A DNA stretch of 64,000 bases from assembly GCF_947623445.1 (NCBI RefSeq), contig NC_135240.1:11284001-11348000 (forward strand). The letters run 5' to 3'. Origin of the DNA: Clavelina lepadiformis. Taxonomy: Eukaryota; Chordata; Ascidiacea; Aplousobranchia; Clavelinidae. The notes under the pieces are model-generated. The model was not told the DNA's origin. It searched no databases and saw nothing but the letters and a program-made list of their open reading frames with translations. Made by a program: the position numbers and the translations under genes. Shown piece by piece: positions 33,384 to 44,992 of this stretch (position 1 is the first letter of the stretch; every line of letters begins with the position of its first letter).

Positions 33384-36119
33384 GATTCTTACTCTTACTA
33401 TAACCTAACTGGAATCTAAAGGCTCTGCTACTTTTGAGATCGTCTGTGAGATTATGAAGAATCTTCAACCGCGTTGGAAAAGTATCCGTTTCTAAAGAAA
33501 TATGTAGTCGATTAAATATTCATCATTAATTATGACGCTAAAATTGAAGAATTTCTGTTAACACTCATGCATATTTAAAGAAAAATGAGTTTCCCATGCA
33601 CGAAAGCAGCTTTTAGGCCACTATAAGATATATAGATGAAAGTAATTCAGTTGTGTCTCAAAATTCGCAAAATAAAACAACAGATAAGGTGTATAAAAAT
33701 ACAATGACCAAGTTAATTATTGAAATTCTTACAAGCTCCAGAAACTATTATTAATATTATCATCACGTATACAAACATACGGACCCAATATCATATATGC
33801 ACCGTCCCGAATCAAATCAATCGTTATTCAATTCTTTTTTATGAAAAATAAATATTCAGTATTTACAAAACTTTTGTAAGCTATTCGTCACAGCTTCAAT
33901 TTGGTACTAAATTTAAAAAAGTATAATCAATGTTAAATTGGATTGTAGCTTAACCTCTAATTCTTGCAATATAAAGAAATAAAATGCTATTTTTGATCAA
34001 TTAATATGCATATGATGAGAAATATTTCTATTTTCAATCTTGATTTGTCAAAAATCGTGCTTTTCTTGTTGATTTTTAAATGTTTTTAACTTAGTTAATT
34101 ACTTTATCGCATTTTTTTTCCAGCTATGCGGCGCAGCAAGTAGGCAAGAGCTCCACAAATTTATCTTTAAACTGAATTTTCTTCCGAGAAAGAACGCAAT
34201 ATTGTGGCGGATTTTAGTGAATCACTTCTAGTTTTACAATGCTTTCATTATCGAGTGAGAATTGTGAGCAGACATAAAATTGCAATTAGACTCATTTTTA
34301 TAATTGCTTTTCATTTTCATGTTATTTTTTTAATTGGTTTACCGTAAAGGTTTCAAAATTTAAAAATGAAGCCGCATTAAAATTTGTTTGGCAACTACTG
34401 CTGTGTTGAACTAAATCTGTTTGAGACGTAATAAGTGCTTGTTAATGTGCTAACATTAATCGAAGAATCTGGTTGCATTTAAAAAATTGAACTGAACAAT
34501 TAATTTATGCGCTCTCATGAAGAAGTGTTGTGTAAAATAATATCAAAAATAGTCCGTATATGCAATTTAACAAATTTGTTGTAGGCCTAAACATATGACA
34601 CCGAATATACTATATAGTTGTCTCAAATCACTAACTCCTTCATGGTGCAAAACCGTTAAAACAATCGTTTATGCAGAACTGAGATTGACTGAAAAATACA
34701 AAATGTTTGGTATAAATTTGTTTTTCTATAGGTCTGCGTTTTACTCATCCCATTCCTTCCTGCAGGAAGGCGTAGTTACGGATGCATCATCACGAACGCC
34801 TGCTATGAAAGAAGAAACAGTAGATTGTTAATAGTTATGCCTTGCCCCACCCAGCCCTCTCGACTTTGAAAGTGTGTTCGAACAAGTCCGTCCGAACAAA
34901 CTTTTTCGTTCGTTTATCAATGTCTCGGATGTCCAGCAACACATTTCAAGAGGGTGCAGCATTTGTACGAACATCTTAAAAGTCGAGGGTGTAGAGCGAT
35001 CTCAGACGATTTTCAAGTCACTGGCGAAGACTGAAGTAGATTAACGATCAATGGTAGCACCTATGTTATTCGTTCTAGTGATAACCTGGACGCCGTAACG
35101 ACCCGCATCCATTGCTTACTTAACATCCTAAAAACACCTCATAAACTTTTCTATAATCGTTTACCGGCTAAACCTTCAAAAAACTAAAAAATTGACAACA
35201 GTCTTACAAGAGAACGGTAGGTTTCCGCCAAATCCGCAGCCGGTCTATTGCCACCTGACTTCACTAGGCTTACCAAAATTTCTGCAATAGTTTACTATAC
35301 TTGGGACAAAAAAACTTTGCACGTGGCCATCGCACCAACTCCCGTTGATCGCTCTGGTAGGATTTCGAGTGTGAAATCCTGCACAGTTTGGTAGTCTGTT
35401 AGTGTTTTTCCAGGCATTGCTTGTAACAAAGCAGCCTCCACTCTTTTGGAAAAGCTCAATGCTGAGAAACTAGTGCGGTGGGTAAAATCTGTCAAAGCCA
35501 TCCACTTTTCAAACTCCAGACGCAAAACATGGAGCATTTTGTGCAATCCTACTGGCCGGTCAGTTTCTCAGTTCCTCAGCAGCGCTTGTTTTATCGGGTA
35601 TAAAACAGCACTAGGCTGTACGTATATGCTGCACATTTTTATTAATATTCGCTTTTATTAATACTCTCAATATTGTCCTGATTCTGATAAGAGCATATAC
35701 ATTAGCATAACTGTCAAACATAGGAAAAGCAACATTGCACTGAGAGAAAATAAACTATTCGCATCGAAAGAAAAACATCATAACCGCTGGTATTTTGCAC
35801 CAAACAACTAATACCATCTTTACATGTGGCCAAGACACAGCATCAGGTGGTGAGATAAAACACAGCAACAAACTGATTCAATGGTTTAAAGATAATGATA
35901 ACTTCCGTTTTTCCGCAATTCAATTTATGCTCATTGTTTTGTTATAACCTACAGGTATATATTTCACTCACTTGTATTGCGATTGCAAAATAACGGTAAC
36001 AATCAACATGTTTTTGATAGCTTTGAAGATGAAAAAAGCAACAAAAATCTAAGCCGAAATGGCAGCAGTTTCGGGTCAAGGAAATGGTGTTCCAATCAAT
36101 TCATATAACACTTTTGCGA
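33384..36119. other. Intergenic between GPCR copies C and B
   Basis: Nothing firm. A GC-richer stretch (34,830-35,650) has an 84-codon minus-strand frame (35295-35546; KTLTDYQTVQDFTLEILPER) that I do not recognise and that lacks clear splice signals. Confidence 0.4.
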
Positions 36120-36376
36120 AATGTGTACAAACCATTTGTCATGTTAGTTGTATACAGAAAACAGCAAATGAAAATGCCTCGTTTTATAGTTATAGTACAA
36201 AGCTATTAGTTTAAAATATAAGCTGCAAGCATTTGATTTACGTACATGCAATGCAGTCCTTTCTTAAATTACGCTATAAAAGACCATAAATTTGCAATCA
36301 TATATAAGAGCAATAAAACTTTAAGCTGCAAATACTTCGATTCAGAGAAATAAAGCAAGACACAAAGTAAAGTGAT

Positions 36377-39300
36377 TCATTTTTTTGGCGAGCAGATTCT
36401 TTCACATTGCTTTGTTTGTTGTAACCTTGTCAACATTGTTAACGGAAACTGGTTTTAGCTTGATGCTGCTGATAACGGATCGCCGCAAATCTGTTTGATA
36501 GTTGTCTTTGTTTCTTTTCGGATTTTTCTGTTAATATTGAAAAAAGACTTTTTAAAAAGAATATGTCTACACATAAGGCTATAGACCAGATGATACAGCT
36601 TAAAATGCATTTATCCACCTCTGCTGTAATCGGACTTAGAATTTCGGCTGATGATCAAAGGGGTTTTTAATCTTACAGTAAGCAGGTTGCAGTAGGTTAC
36701 TTTAAGAAGGTTACAGTATTATGAATACAATAGAATAACATAGAAACGCGTGTCAATTTCCCTTGCCGTTTCTATTTGGTAACTATATATTTATGCTTTT
36801 CTTCAATTGCAGTAAGAACCAGCATCGTGTCACATAGTGCTGTACTTACGGTGAAGCTAGGTTGTAGAAAACAGGATTGAGGCATTCGCTAACCCGAAGT
36901 GTGATATATTCGATTTGGCCCAACCACCACTGGAAATATACTTCAGAATTGGTCCATGGCAAAATCGTGTTTACGTAGATGTGGTAGGCTTTCATTTAAA
37001 ATAAATAAAACAAGAATTAAAACTACACAGCCGTATGTAAAACTGCTTTGATTTTAGTTACCGTTTTTCTATTTTGAAGTAATATCTCAGTTTCTTTATT
37101 TGCAAGACTAGGGATGACATTCAAAGTCCACCATACTTCATATCAAAAAAAATTACCAATAAAATATTGTGCTTCAAAGAAAGAAAAATGTAGGTTATTT
37201 GATCGGAACACTTAGGAACCTACCAGTATGCGGGATATATCCCAGTGCAAATGATCCAACAATCAAGAAAAGTTGCAGAATTGCTCCTTTTTCTTTATTC
37301 TGCTGCTTCAGCTCATTTGAGTTTTCATTCTGAGGTTTTTTCTTCATTGCTGAACATTAAGTAGAAGGAATAGATTAACAAAAAATCTTTCGGCGAATAA
37401 ACTTGAATTTGGATGTACAGTATAAAGTCTTCATATGAGCACCGGTCTCGGTATACCTTCACGTCTCTGTCGTTTCCGCGAATAAATAAACCAAGCAATT
37501 TTAAGCGATAAAACAGTAATCAAGATCATGGGAATGTAGAAGAATAATGAATATCCTATTTTCGAGTACATCAACATCATAGGAACTCTACAAAATTACA
37601 CCAGTTACTTATTTAACTGATATAACAGGGCACAGCGCCTTCGTTTATATTTAGCCAAATTTTTTAAACATATATTTCAAAGCTTTGTAATATCAACGTC
37701 TAAGCTTCAAATCAAGAATGTACATTGTGGATCTGTTGTAAAATTTGAGATCGGTTAAAAAAGTACGCGTAGACAAAAATCACTAAAAAACACAAGTTTT
37801 AGCTACCAGCAAGAGACGTAACTTAATACGAGTACAACTTGCCTTTCCTCGTATACCGTGCAGGACGGCCATGATCGTGCGGGGATGTAAAATCGTCGAT
37901 CTATTTCACGAACACCAAACATGATTACGAATGGAACTACACCCACTCCAACAGAAATCATCCAAACGACCAAAAGAATGATCTAAATTCGGTTTAATAT
38001 TGTAGGTTTCATAAATATACCTTATACTTATATATTTTAGCTTAACCTTTACCTACAAATTATAGGAAAAATGATGACTAAAAAGATAGAAGAATGCTTT
38101 TTTGTAACAGTTGATTCGATTGCCAAAGCATATAAGGAAATTTCTAATATAGATCACACTGGTCAACATAAAATTCGGTACCTGGTATGTTAGAACTATT
38201 TTTGGGTATAGCCTATTTGGGGCGCTGATTCCAAAAATGACTGTTTTTTTCCATCAGCTTTAGTTTATGAGATATGGTGACCCCCTGTGATGGTGACTTT
38301 TGTCCATTTTTCAGATCGATTAACAACGTTTTTCTCACCTACTTTCATTTCATTTCTCGAAGCCCATTCTTTTGTTGTCCAGTGTTCACTTCTTGCTCTA
38401 CTGTCTCACAAACAGAGAAAACATGGGTAATACTTTGTTTACCCGCTAGTAGGTGATAGTTAGCAAGTGATAACACTGAATATGAAGGCACTATGGGATT
38501 TGGCAGCAATTGAAATATAACTTTGAAACTGAGTAACTTAAAATTTTGGTAGCTTTTAAACCATTCAACTACCTCATTGCATTTACTGTTAATTTCCTGT
38601 TGCAAAATTAATGACGCTTCGGCATAAAAGGCATGATGCAGCAGGGTAGTCCTATAGGCCACAGTAAGTAGTTGACCAAACTGTAGATATACAGTATCTC
38701 AAACACTAGAGTTGATGAGAAAAAACTGATTACATTTTTGGAATCGGTGCTGCAAATATACCCCAAAGTAGGTCCAACAATTCAGGCAGCAAAGAAAAAA
38801 ACTTTTTGTTTACCGGTGCTATATATGCAATATAAATTCGTGATAAACTAGTTAAATAAAGGTCATTGTTTAACTTTCACAATTTATTTTTCGGTTCGGT
38901 CTCGCTAATTCATCAAAAAAATAAGGTATATATCCGTCTTACCTTTACATGTTTGCTGGTGATTCGTTTGAATCGATGTGGATACATTAATGAAATAAAG
39001 CGGAAGAAAGCAAACAATAATATATGAAATGACGTTGCCACAGATGTAAAATTATCACCACCCCAAAATATCTGCAATTTTTTATAGAGTCGTAAAGGGT
39101 TTGCCAACCAAGTCAAAAAACCCATAATCAAAAAAATTTAAGTTTGAAGATGTACCAAATTGCTGCAATTAACCCAATTAAAGCAGATTTAATCATCAGT
39201 AGCAGATTTAACATGAATATAAGTAGGCCTATAATACGAATAAACTTGCTCTCATTGTGCTAACCCCTGCAATTTGGAACAACCAGTCTGTTTCAACTTT

Positions 39301-40284
39301 CAAGTTATTGGTAGGAAAAAACAGGGGATAAAAATCTAAACGTTGCCATCAGTTAGTTACCTTATAACGTTTCATTACGTAATAGATTTTACAACGCCTT
39401 TATACTTATAGTAACGCAGAAGTAAAAAAAATTAACCAGAAAAAAGACTTCAAATGCATAAAAATAGTGGTAAAAGCACGAAGTGTAAAAATCATTTCAA
39501 ACTTCTTTTTTTGAAAAATATCACGCCGCTCATCAAACTAGGACAAGATGGTGAAAATTACGCACGGACAATAACCAAGCGATTTTTATATAGATTTAAA
39601 CTACAGTATTTCCTATTTACTAGATTTGTAGCATAGTTAAGACGACCAACAAGTCGCATACGCATTTTGCCTACAGAGTATTACCCCGCATAAGAAATTT
39701 GGAATGTCCCACGATAGAAAACCCCAAGTGCGTTGGTACACATAAAGAGGACTTAAAATTGCTGATATAAGGTCAGAAAGGCAAATGCTGAGGATGATGT
39801 AGTGGAACGTTGACCTAAAGTAAAGTTTTGTCTCTCTTTAATACTTGTTGTTAATCAGTGTAACTTATTTGTTCTAATATTTTAATGGCAACATAGCATA
39901 TACATTTTTCACATCACGTGATTGGTGCATAAACTGCATTTATATTACTTGTCAAATATGAAGAAAACGTGCTTTAACACAAGAAAACAATAGATAAATT
40001 TTACTTCAATTTCGGCGATCGGTAAATGACGACGATGGTCAACACATTCCCGATAATTCCAAAGATGAAAAGAGGAAACATAATCGAAGCCGTGATTGCG
40101 ATTTCAGTTCCGCCAAATACCGGCCTTAAAATTAAGCAAATATAACGTTTGAATAAATCGCAAAAATTTAGTATAAGCTATGAACATTAAACACTTACTT
40201 ATACGTACTACTTGTGAAGTTTACGTAAGAAGCAGCAGTGGATGAAGAAGCATCGCTGGTTGGTGTTTCAGTAAATAATGACAT
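36377..40284 (-). CDS. Rhodopsin-like (class A) GPCR, copy B
   Basis: Exons: 40199-40284 (ATG 40284), 40005-40124 (TM1), 39685-39814 (TM2), 38943-39071 (TM3), 37843-37982 (TM4), 37457-37587 (TM5), 37224-37349 (TM6), 36850-36988 (TM7, NPVFY). All phases agree and give 333 residues before the C-terminal exon, which probably lies at about 36377-36490. Unlike copy A, the TM1 exon uses the homologous 3' splice site at 40124 and stays in frame. The TM4 exon again ends at a GC donor (GCAAGT). Protein differences from A are few. This is the most intact member with A's sequence type. Confidence 0.83.
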
Positions 40285-42754
40285 CTCTCTTACTTTAGCT
40301 ATACCTAGTGCTGTTTTCTAGTTGATTGGGAGTCGAAGTTTGAAATTATATTTAAAGAAAGCTTTGTGGCAGTAAACTATAGAGATTTTATTTGGAAAAA
40401 ATATGATACACCACAAAATCAAAACATTTTTTCAGACGTCGAAGACGACGAAGTCTGCAAGTATCATCGAATCAAAAAAAAAAATTTTTTTCAGACGCAA
40501 ATGTGTCTTCGTATAGAATTCGCATGTCACTTGTCGCAAATTCAGTGTGTTAGTAGCATAGTTTTCACTCAGCATTTTCGCTGCTGTGTTTTTTGATCGG
40601 AGTGTTGTTGTCACACAATAAATACACACCACGTGTATTCATTGTTGCATACGAGGACAATGTGCAAACGTGTCATTTTTGTCGCGTTTTGCTCGCCTTT
40701 TCACAACATCACATTTATTGAAATCCAGTGGTGATCAGCAACGAAATAGGTTTAGTTAAATTTAAGTACAGTTCTTCTACTTAAGCTATACTTAAGTAGT
40801 TTTGTCTATGAGTACTTCTTCTAAGTTATTCTTAAGTAGAGCTTAGGCCAAAGTAACGTACTTAAGTAAGCTCACCATGTGCCTAAGAAGTGAAATCATA
40901 ACAATCAACCTTCAAGAAAGTGAAAAGCGCTTATATTAGTTACAAAAATTTAGCTATAACGAAAACAAAATAAAATCAGTAACTTATACGGTACGATATT
41001 TCTTGAAAGTAGTCTGCTTAGGCAGAAATCACCATGGTGTTTGTTATATATTGTTATGGAATTTCGTGTGCAGAGAGTAGCATAACTTTAAATTTAATCC
41101 TAAGTTACAGTCGGTTAAAGATAAATCGGTTTACACTTTCACGTTTGTTGATTGAAATTTTACGAAGTTCAGATGTTGTGGTTTGCGTTCCACACAGCAA
41201 GCTCAATGCTTTTTCAAGGTAGCATCTCTGAAACGTTTTTCCTATCTGCGTTACTGTGTAGTGTGTATATGTCATCATTTTTTTATGCTGGTTCGAACAA
41301 ACCTGCAGTTAACTAGCGGACTAGTTAACTAACGTATTGAAAACAATAAACGTCCCCAAAGCAGCACAGCACGTAGGTAGAACTACGATATCAACGAACA
41401 ACGTCAAGACGCCTAGGCGTAACAAAGCAATTAATGAGCGCTTGCTGAAGGTATAGGACAGGGATGTCCAACCTGCGGCCCGCGGGCTACAGTGCGGCCG
41501 GCCTGATATTTTTGTGCGGCCCGCTAGTCCTTTTTACTCAAAATACTATGATGACTGATGTTGTTAAAGTAGTTAAACTCATCTATTTTTCTTGAAATTT
41601 AGTAGGTTCTGCGGCGCATTAAATTATTTCATGTGAAAATGCGGCCCACTATAATAAAAGGTTGAACATCCCTGGTATAGGAGATGGTGGTATAGATTAA
41701 TCCAAGCCAGAAAGGAAAATAATGTAAATATGCAGAAGGTTTTCTAGGTCAGTTATCTTTCGCTGAGTCATCTGGCGTTCTTAAGCACACACAGTTTTTG
41801 TTAATGTTGGATAGTTAGACAATCTTAAATTTTGTAGTAAATGCTAAAGAGACATTGTAATTTTTCAGAATTTTTTGTATTTATCATATTTAAAACTTTA
41901 ACTTCTTCCTACACCACTGGCATACGTGCTTCCGGATTAACAGATTTGCAAAGCTTGTCTTAATCGATATCGATAAATAGTAAAAGTGGTTACAGTATTT
42001 TGTCTTGCTGATGTGAGTTATAACAGAAAATAACATTTCCTACCATGCCGTTTAGAAAATGTACAAATACTTTTTTTTAAGCCTATAGGTAAACAGGTTA
42101 GAAGGTTGTCTTGCATTTTTATCGGGTATAATCTTAACATGAACTACATAATCATACCAGCCTGACAGCCCAGCGAAGTCAATAACAGCCTAATGCAGAA
42201 ACGCGTTGCGAAGTAAATCTCGTTTTAAAGCCAGTATGCCAGCATATCCTGTGGTACAACTTTCCAAGATACACATAACTGACATCAACGCTATAACAAT
42301 ATTAACTTACCTATTTTTACACAGGCTGAGTTTTAGTTGTGTATGCCAGCGTGACTGCAATTGCACTACTGCAGAAAAAGTAGGCTACTATACATTTAAA
42401 ATCGCGCAATAAAAACTCATAACTGTTCAAACAAAACTTTAAAAATACCCTGCTGCGCTTACTTTTTTAGTAGCATGTTTGTTGTAAAGAAAAAACGTTT
42501 CACCAACACTTAAAAGTCTGTTGTAAAACCTGAGCAAGTTTTTTTTACTGATGTTATGGTATTTCCAATTGTCAGTGTTGAAACTAATGTAGGCAATTAA
42601 TACTTGCACAAATCGAGTCTTGGTATAAGTTGATCGCCGTAAAAGTAATTTTGTTTCTTGGTATTATAATGGCAAACCTTGGCTTTTGAGATATTACTTT
42701 ACAGTCCAGTCAATTTTAGCTTATAAATTATTTTGCACTTTTAGTTGGACTGTA
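40285..42754. other. Upstream region of GPCR copy B
   Basis: Counterpart of 16602-18460. It includes a B-only segment at about 40879-41372 (about 494 bp) absent from copy A. That segment is flanked by GT on both sides and shows no TIRs I can see. Confidence 0.55.
41459..41674. mobile_element. hAT-type miniature element (B copy)
   Basis: Same insertion as 17212-17386, with the same 8-bp duplication GTATAGGA (41451-41458, 41675-41682). It retains the extra GC-rich segment between two GCGGCCCGC copies, so this is the fuller form. Confidence 0.87.
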
Positions 42755-44111
42755 GGGGAAGGTGGTGTAAAGCGGACCAACGGGGTAAAGTGGCACACCC
42801 CTCTTATTTTCTTAATAAAGTTTTTTAACCGCGCGGATACCACTAAGTTTAGTGAAGCATGACATAACGTGGTTGCAGACGCCATTATTTGAGGTTACGT
42901 TGAAAAGAAGGCAAGAAAAGGCACGAAATTCGTTTTTTGTACTCTCTGATCTATTGAAAGGTATGTCTTTGTAACTTAGGTTTTATTTTACATGCATAAG
43001 GTAGAAGTTTGGTTGAATGGTAGAAAGGAGTTTTACTGTATCACGTACGCATTACATAGGTTCATTCCGCTTACTGACTAGCCAAAATTTGGCCAACAGT
43101 CAAAATAATAGTAACCAAGGGGTGGGGGTAAAGTGGACCAGTGGTTGCTCCATCGGATGTTACTGATATTCCTATTGATCCTGTTCCAACCAACACCGAA
43201 TCTTACTCCGTTAATGTTAGTTCAACTAGCATTGACTTGTGTGATGGCAGAAATATTGGCTTAGATGCGGCTGGTCTTCCCGAGATGCCTGAATCGTTAC
43301 CTGCACAGCCAATAGATGTAGCCCAACCGTCCTCTCCTGAAGATGCAAATTCCAGTTTCACAATTATAAGTCCTGTTGAAGTGCTTCCTATGCCGAAAGC
43401 AGCTCACACTCGCCAAAGGAGGAAGTCTAAGAGAGGTGCAACTGCTATTTTAACCAGTTCACCATACAAGAAGCAGTTGGCTGCAACGAATCGTAGCCAA
43501 TCCGCGGTATCTGGCAACAGCAGTAAAACAAGTTCATCGAAAAAGCGTTCTATGAAGAAAGCTAAGGTTTCCAGGTCATCAATGCAGCAGAAGGACGCAG
43601 TCGATGAAAGTGATAACAACGTAGATGCAGAATGCTTTTACTGCAACGAATTGTATTCCAAATCATCCGAGAATGATGGGTGGATCCAGTGCTCCAAATG
43701 CATGCGATGGGCGCATGAAGCCTGCTCTGGGTGTAATGAAGAGGATGACAACTTTATTTGTGAATTATGTTTTTAAAAATTGATGGTGAACTGCGATTAA
43801 TTTCATAACTACTTCGCTTATGATGACAATTTGTAAATAAATTGATTGTGATGTGGAACAAATTGCCTTGTTTACTCAAAACTTACAGTGGTCCACTTTA
43901 CCCCACACATGTGGGGTAAAGTGAAATATTGGAGGTGCTTTTAAATCAAAAAAATTTTATGTAAGAAAGCAAGCAATCAATAAAAAGGCACTTCAAAAAT
44001 TAGCGAAATACCTTAGAGTTAACTCTCAAAACAAACAAGTCAAATGTTTTGGTGAAATCAGTGAATTGTAACGATTAAGCCTTAGGTGGTCCGCTTTACC
44101 CCACCCTCCCC
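42755..44111 (+). mobile_element. Pogo/Tigger-like DNA transposon, internally deleted
   Basis: 1,357 bp with inverted ends GGGGAAGGTGGTGTAAAGCG and, inverted, GGGGAGGGTGGGGTAAAGCG. It is flanked by TA (42753-42754 and 44112-44113). Copy A has the empty site at 18460 (GGACTGTAAGTTCC), which proves the boundaries. Inner copies of GGTAAAGTGGACCA occur near 42783 and 43128. Near 43885-43921 they form a palindrome around CCCCACACATGTGGGG. TA duplications are typical of the Tc1/mariner/pogo superfamily, and the coding remnant fits pogo-like. Confidence 0.9.
43141..43776 (+). pseudogene. C-terminal part of a pogo-like transposase with PHD-like zinc finger
   Basis: About 211 codons without an upstream ATG; the frame emerges directly from a GGTAAAGTGGACCA repeat, so everything before it (CENP-B-type HTH and DDE domain) is deleted. 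It starts acidic and Ser-rich, then has EVLPMPKA, a basic region (RQRRKSKRGATAILTSSPYK) and a Ser/Lys tract. It ends in a Cys4-His-Cys3-type finger: CFYCNELYS, WIQCSKCMRWAHEACSG, FICELCF. I know this arrangement from the tails of Tigger/Jerky-like transposases. Stop TAA at 43774. Confidence 0.75.
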
Positions 44112-44190
44112 TAAGTTCCAAAACTAAATCAACCATGTTTCTAAGAGCTCCAGCATTCATCAACTAAATCCAAATTGGAATACTTGTAGA

Positions 44191-44368
44191 CAGTGGTGGG
44201 ATTGAAAGACTTTAACATCCGGTTCGCTCACTAGCAGCATGCCATATTGACCCGGGGCCAATATATATAGACCTATAAATACGCTGGTTCAACCGGTTCG
44301 CGAAAGTCATTAAAATTCCAAGAACCGGTTCGCACGAACCGGTGCTAACCGGCTGAATCCCACCACTG
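44191..44368. mobile_element. Second hAT-type miniature element (B copy)
   Basis: Ends CAGTGGTGGGATT and AATCCCACCACTG, with duplication CTTGTAGA (44183-44190, 44369-44376). It is orthologous to 18538-18683 and 32 bp longer inside, near the GAACCGGTT palindromes. Confidence 0.87.
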
Positions 44369-44992
44369 CTTGTAGATCGGCAGCGAGAACGAGTAGGTAA
44401 CTTGCCTGATCTATTTCTTTTTAAACACGTAACTGATCGAGTATCCTATACTATCAAATTAACATTAAAACCTTAATATATCTACAATTCATTGAAAATA
44501 CCAAAAGCAACCCGCGAGGATTTCCTTAAATATACTTCATTAATTCCTGTCACCTGCAGCTCCTCAATCTTTACGTCGGAAATTTATGTATTTGTACTCA
44601 CTGGCACGTTTGCTGGATACATAAAGCTTTTTTGTGAAATTACCAAGTACAATGTCTGTGTTTCAGGCTATAGACCTAAACTTAATCTTCTAATGCTATA
44701 ACATAGTAAACCAATAGATGCAAGTTGTAAAATAATCGTAAAAGTGACGGGTTGTTGCAGAGCTGATGTCCCGGGGACATTAGTTATGTCAAACAACCTA
44801 ATTTGAACTTCAAAGTATCACTGCATTAAAAAGTTTTCATTTTTATAAGAAGTTGTTAAATTAAAAACAACAATACGGAAACTGCAAAAAGTGTTACGGT
44901 TTAGATACAAACCTAAGGTTGATATGTATGAATTGACTACGTTTCTGATTTTTATGCTAAAACAGAATAAACCTAGCATTTTAAAACACTAT

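Larger units (their letters stand above)
36120..44992. repeat. Segmental duplication, copy B
   Basis: Partner of 12430-19316, in the same orientation. It contains GPCR copy B, two hAT-type miniature elements shared with A, and two B-only segments (40879-41372 and the pogo-like element 42755-44111). The shared miniature elements predate the duplication; the pogo-like element postdates it. Confidence 0.92.

Noticed and set aside
34595..34831. 78-codon plus-strand frame
   Set aside because: No recognisable motif, no splice or promoter context, length expected by chance.
35295..35546. 84-codon minus-strand frame in GC-richer DNA
   Set aside because: Protein-like composition but no homology I recognise and no splice signals; mentioned only in the intergenic entry.
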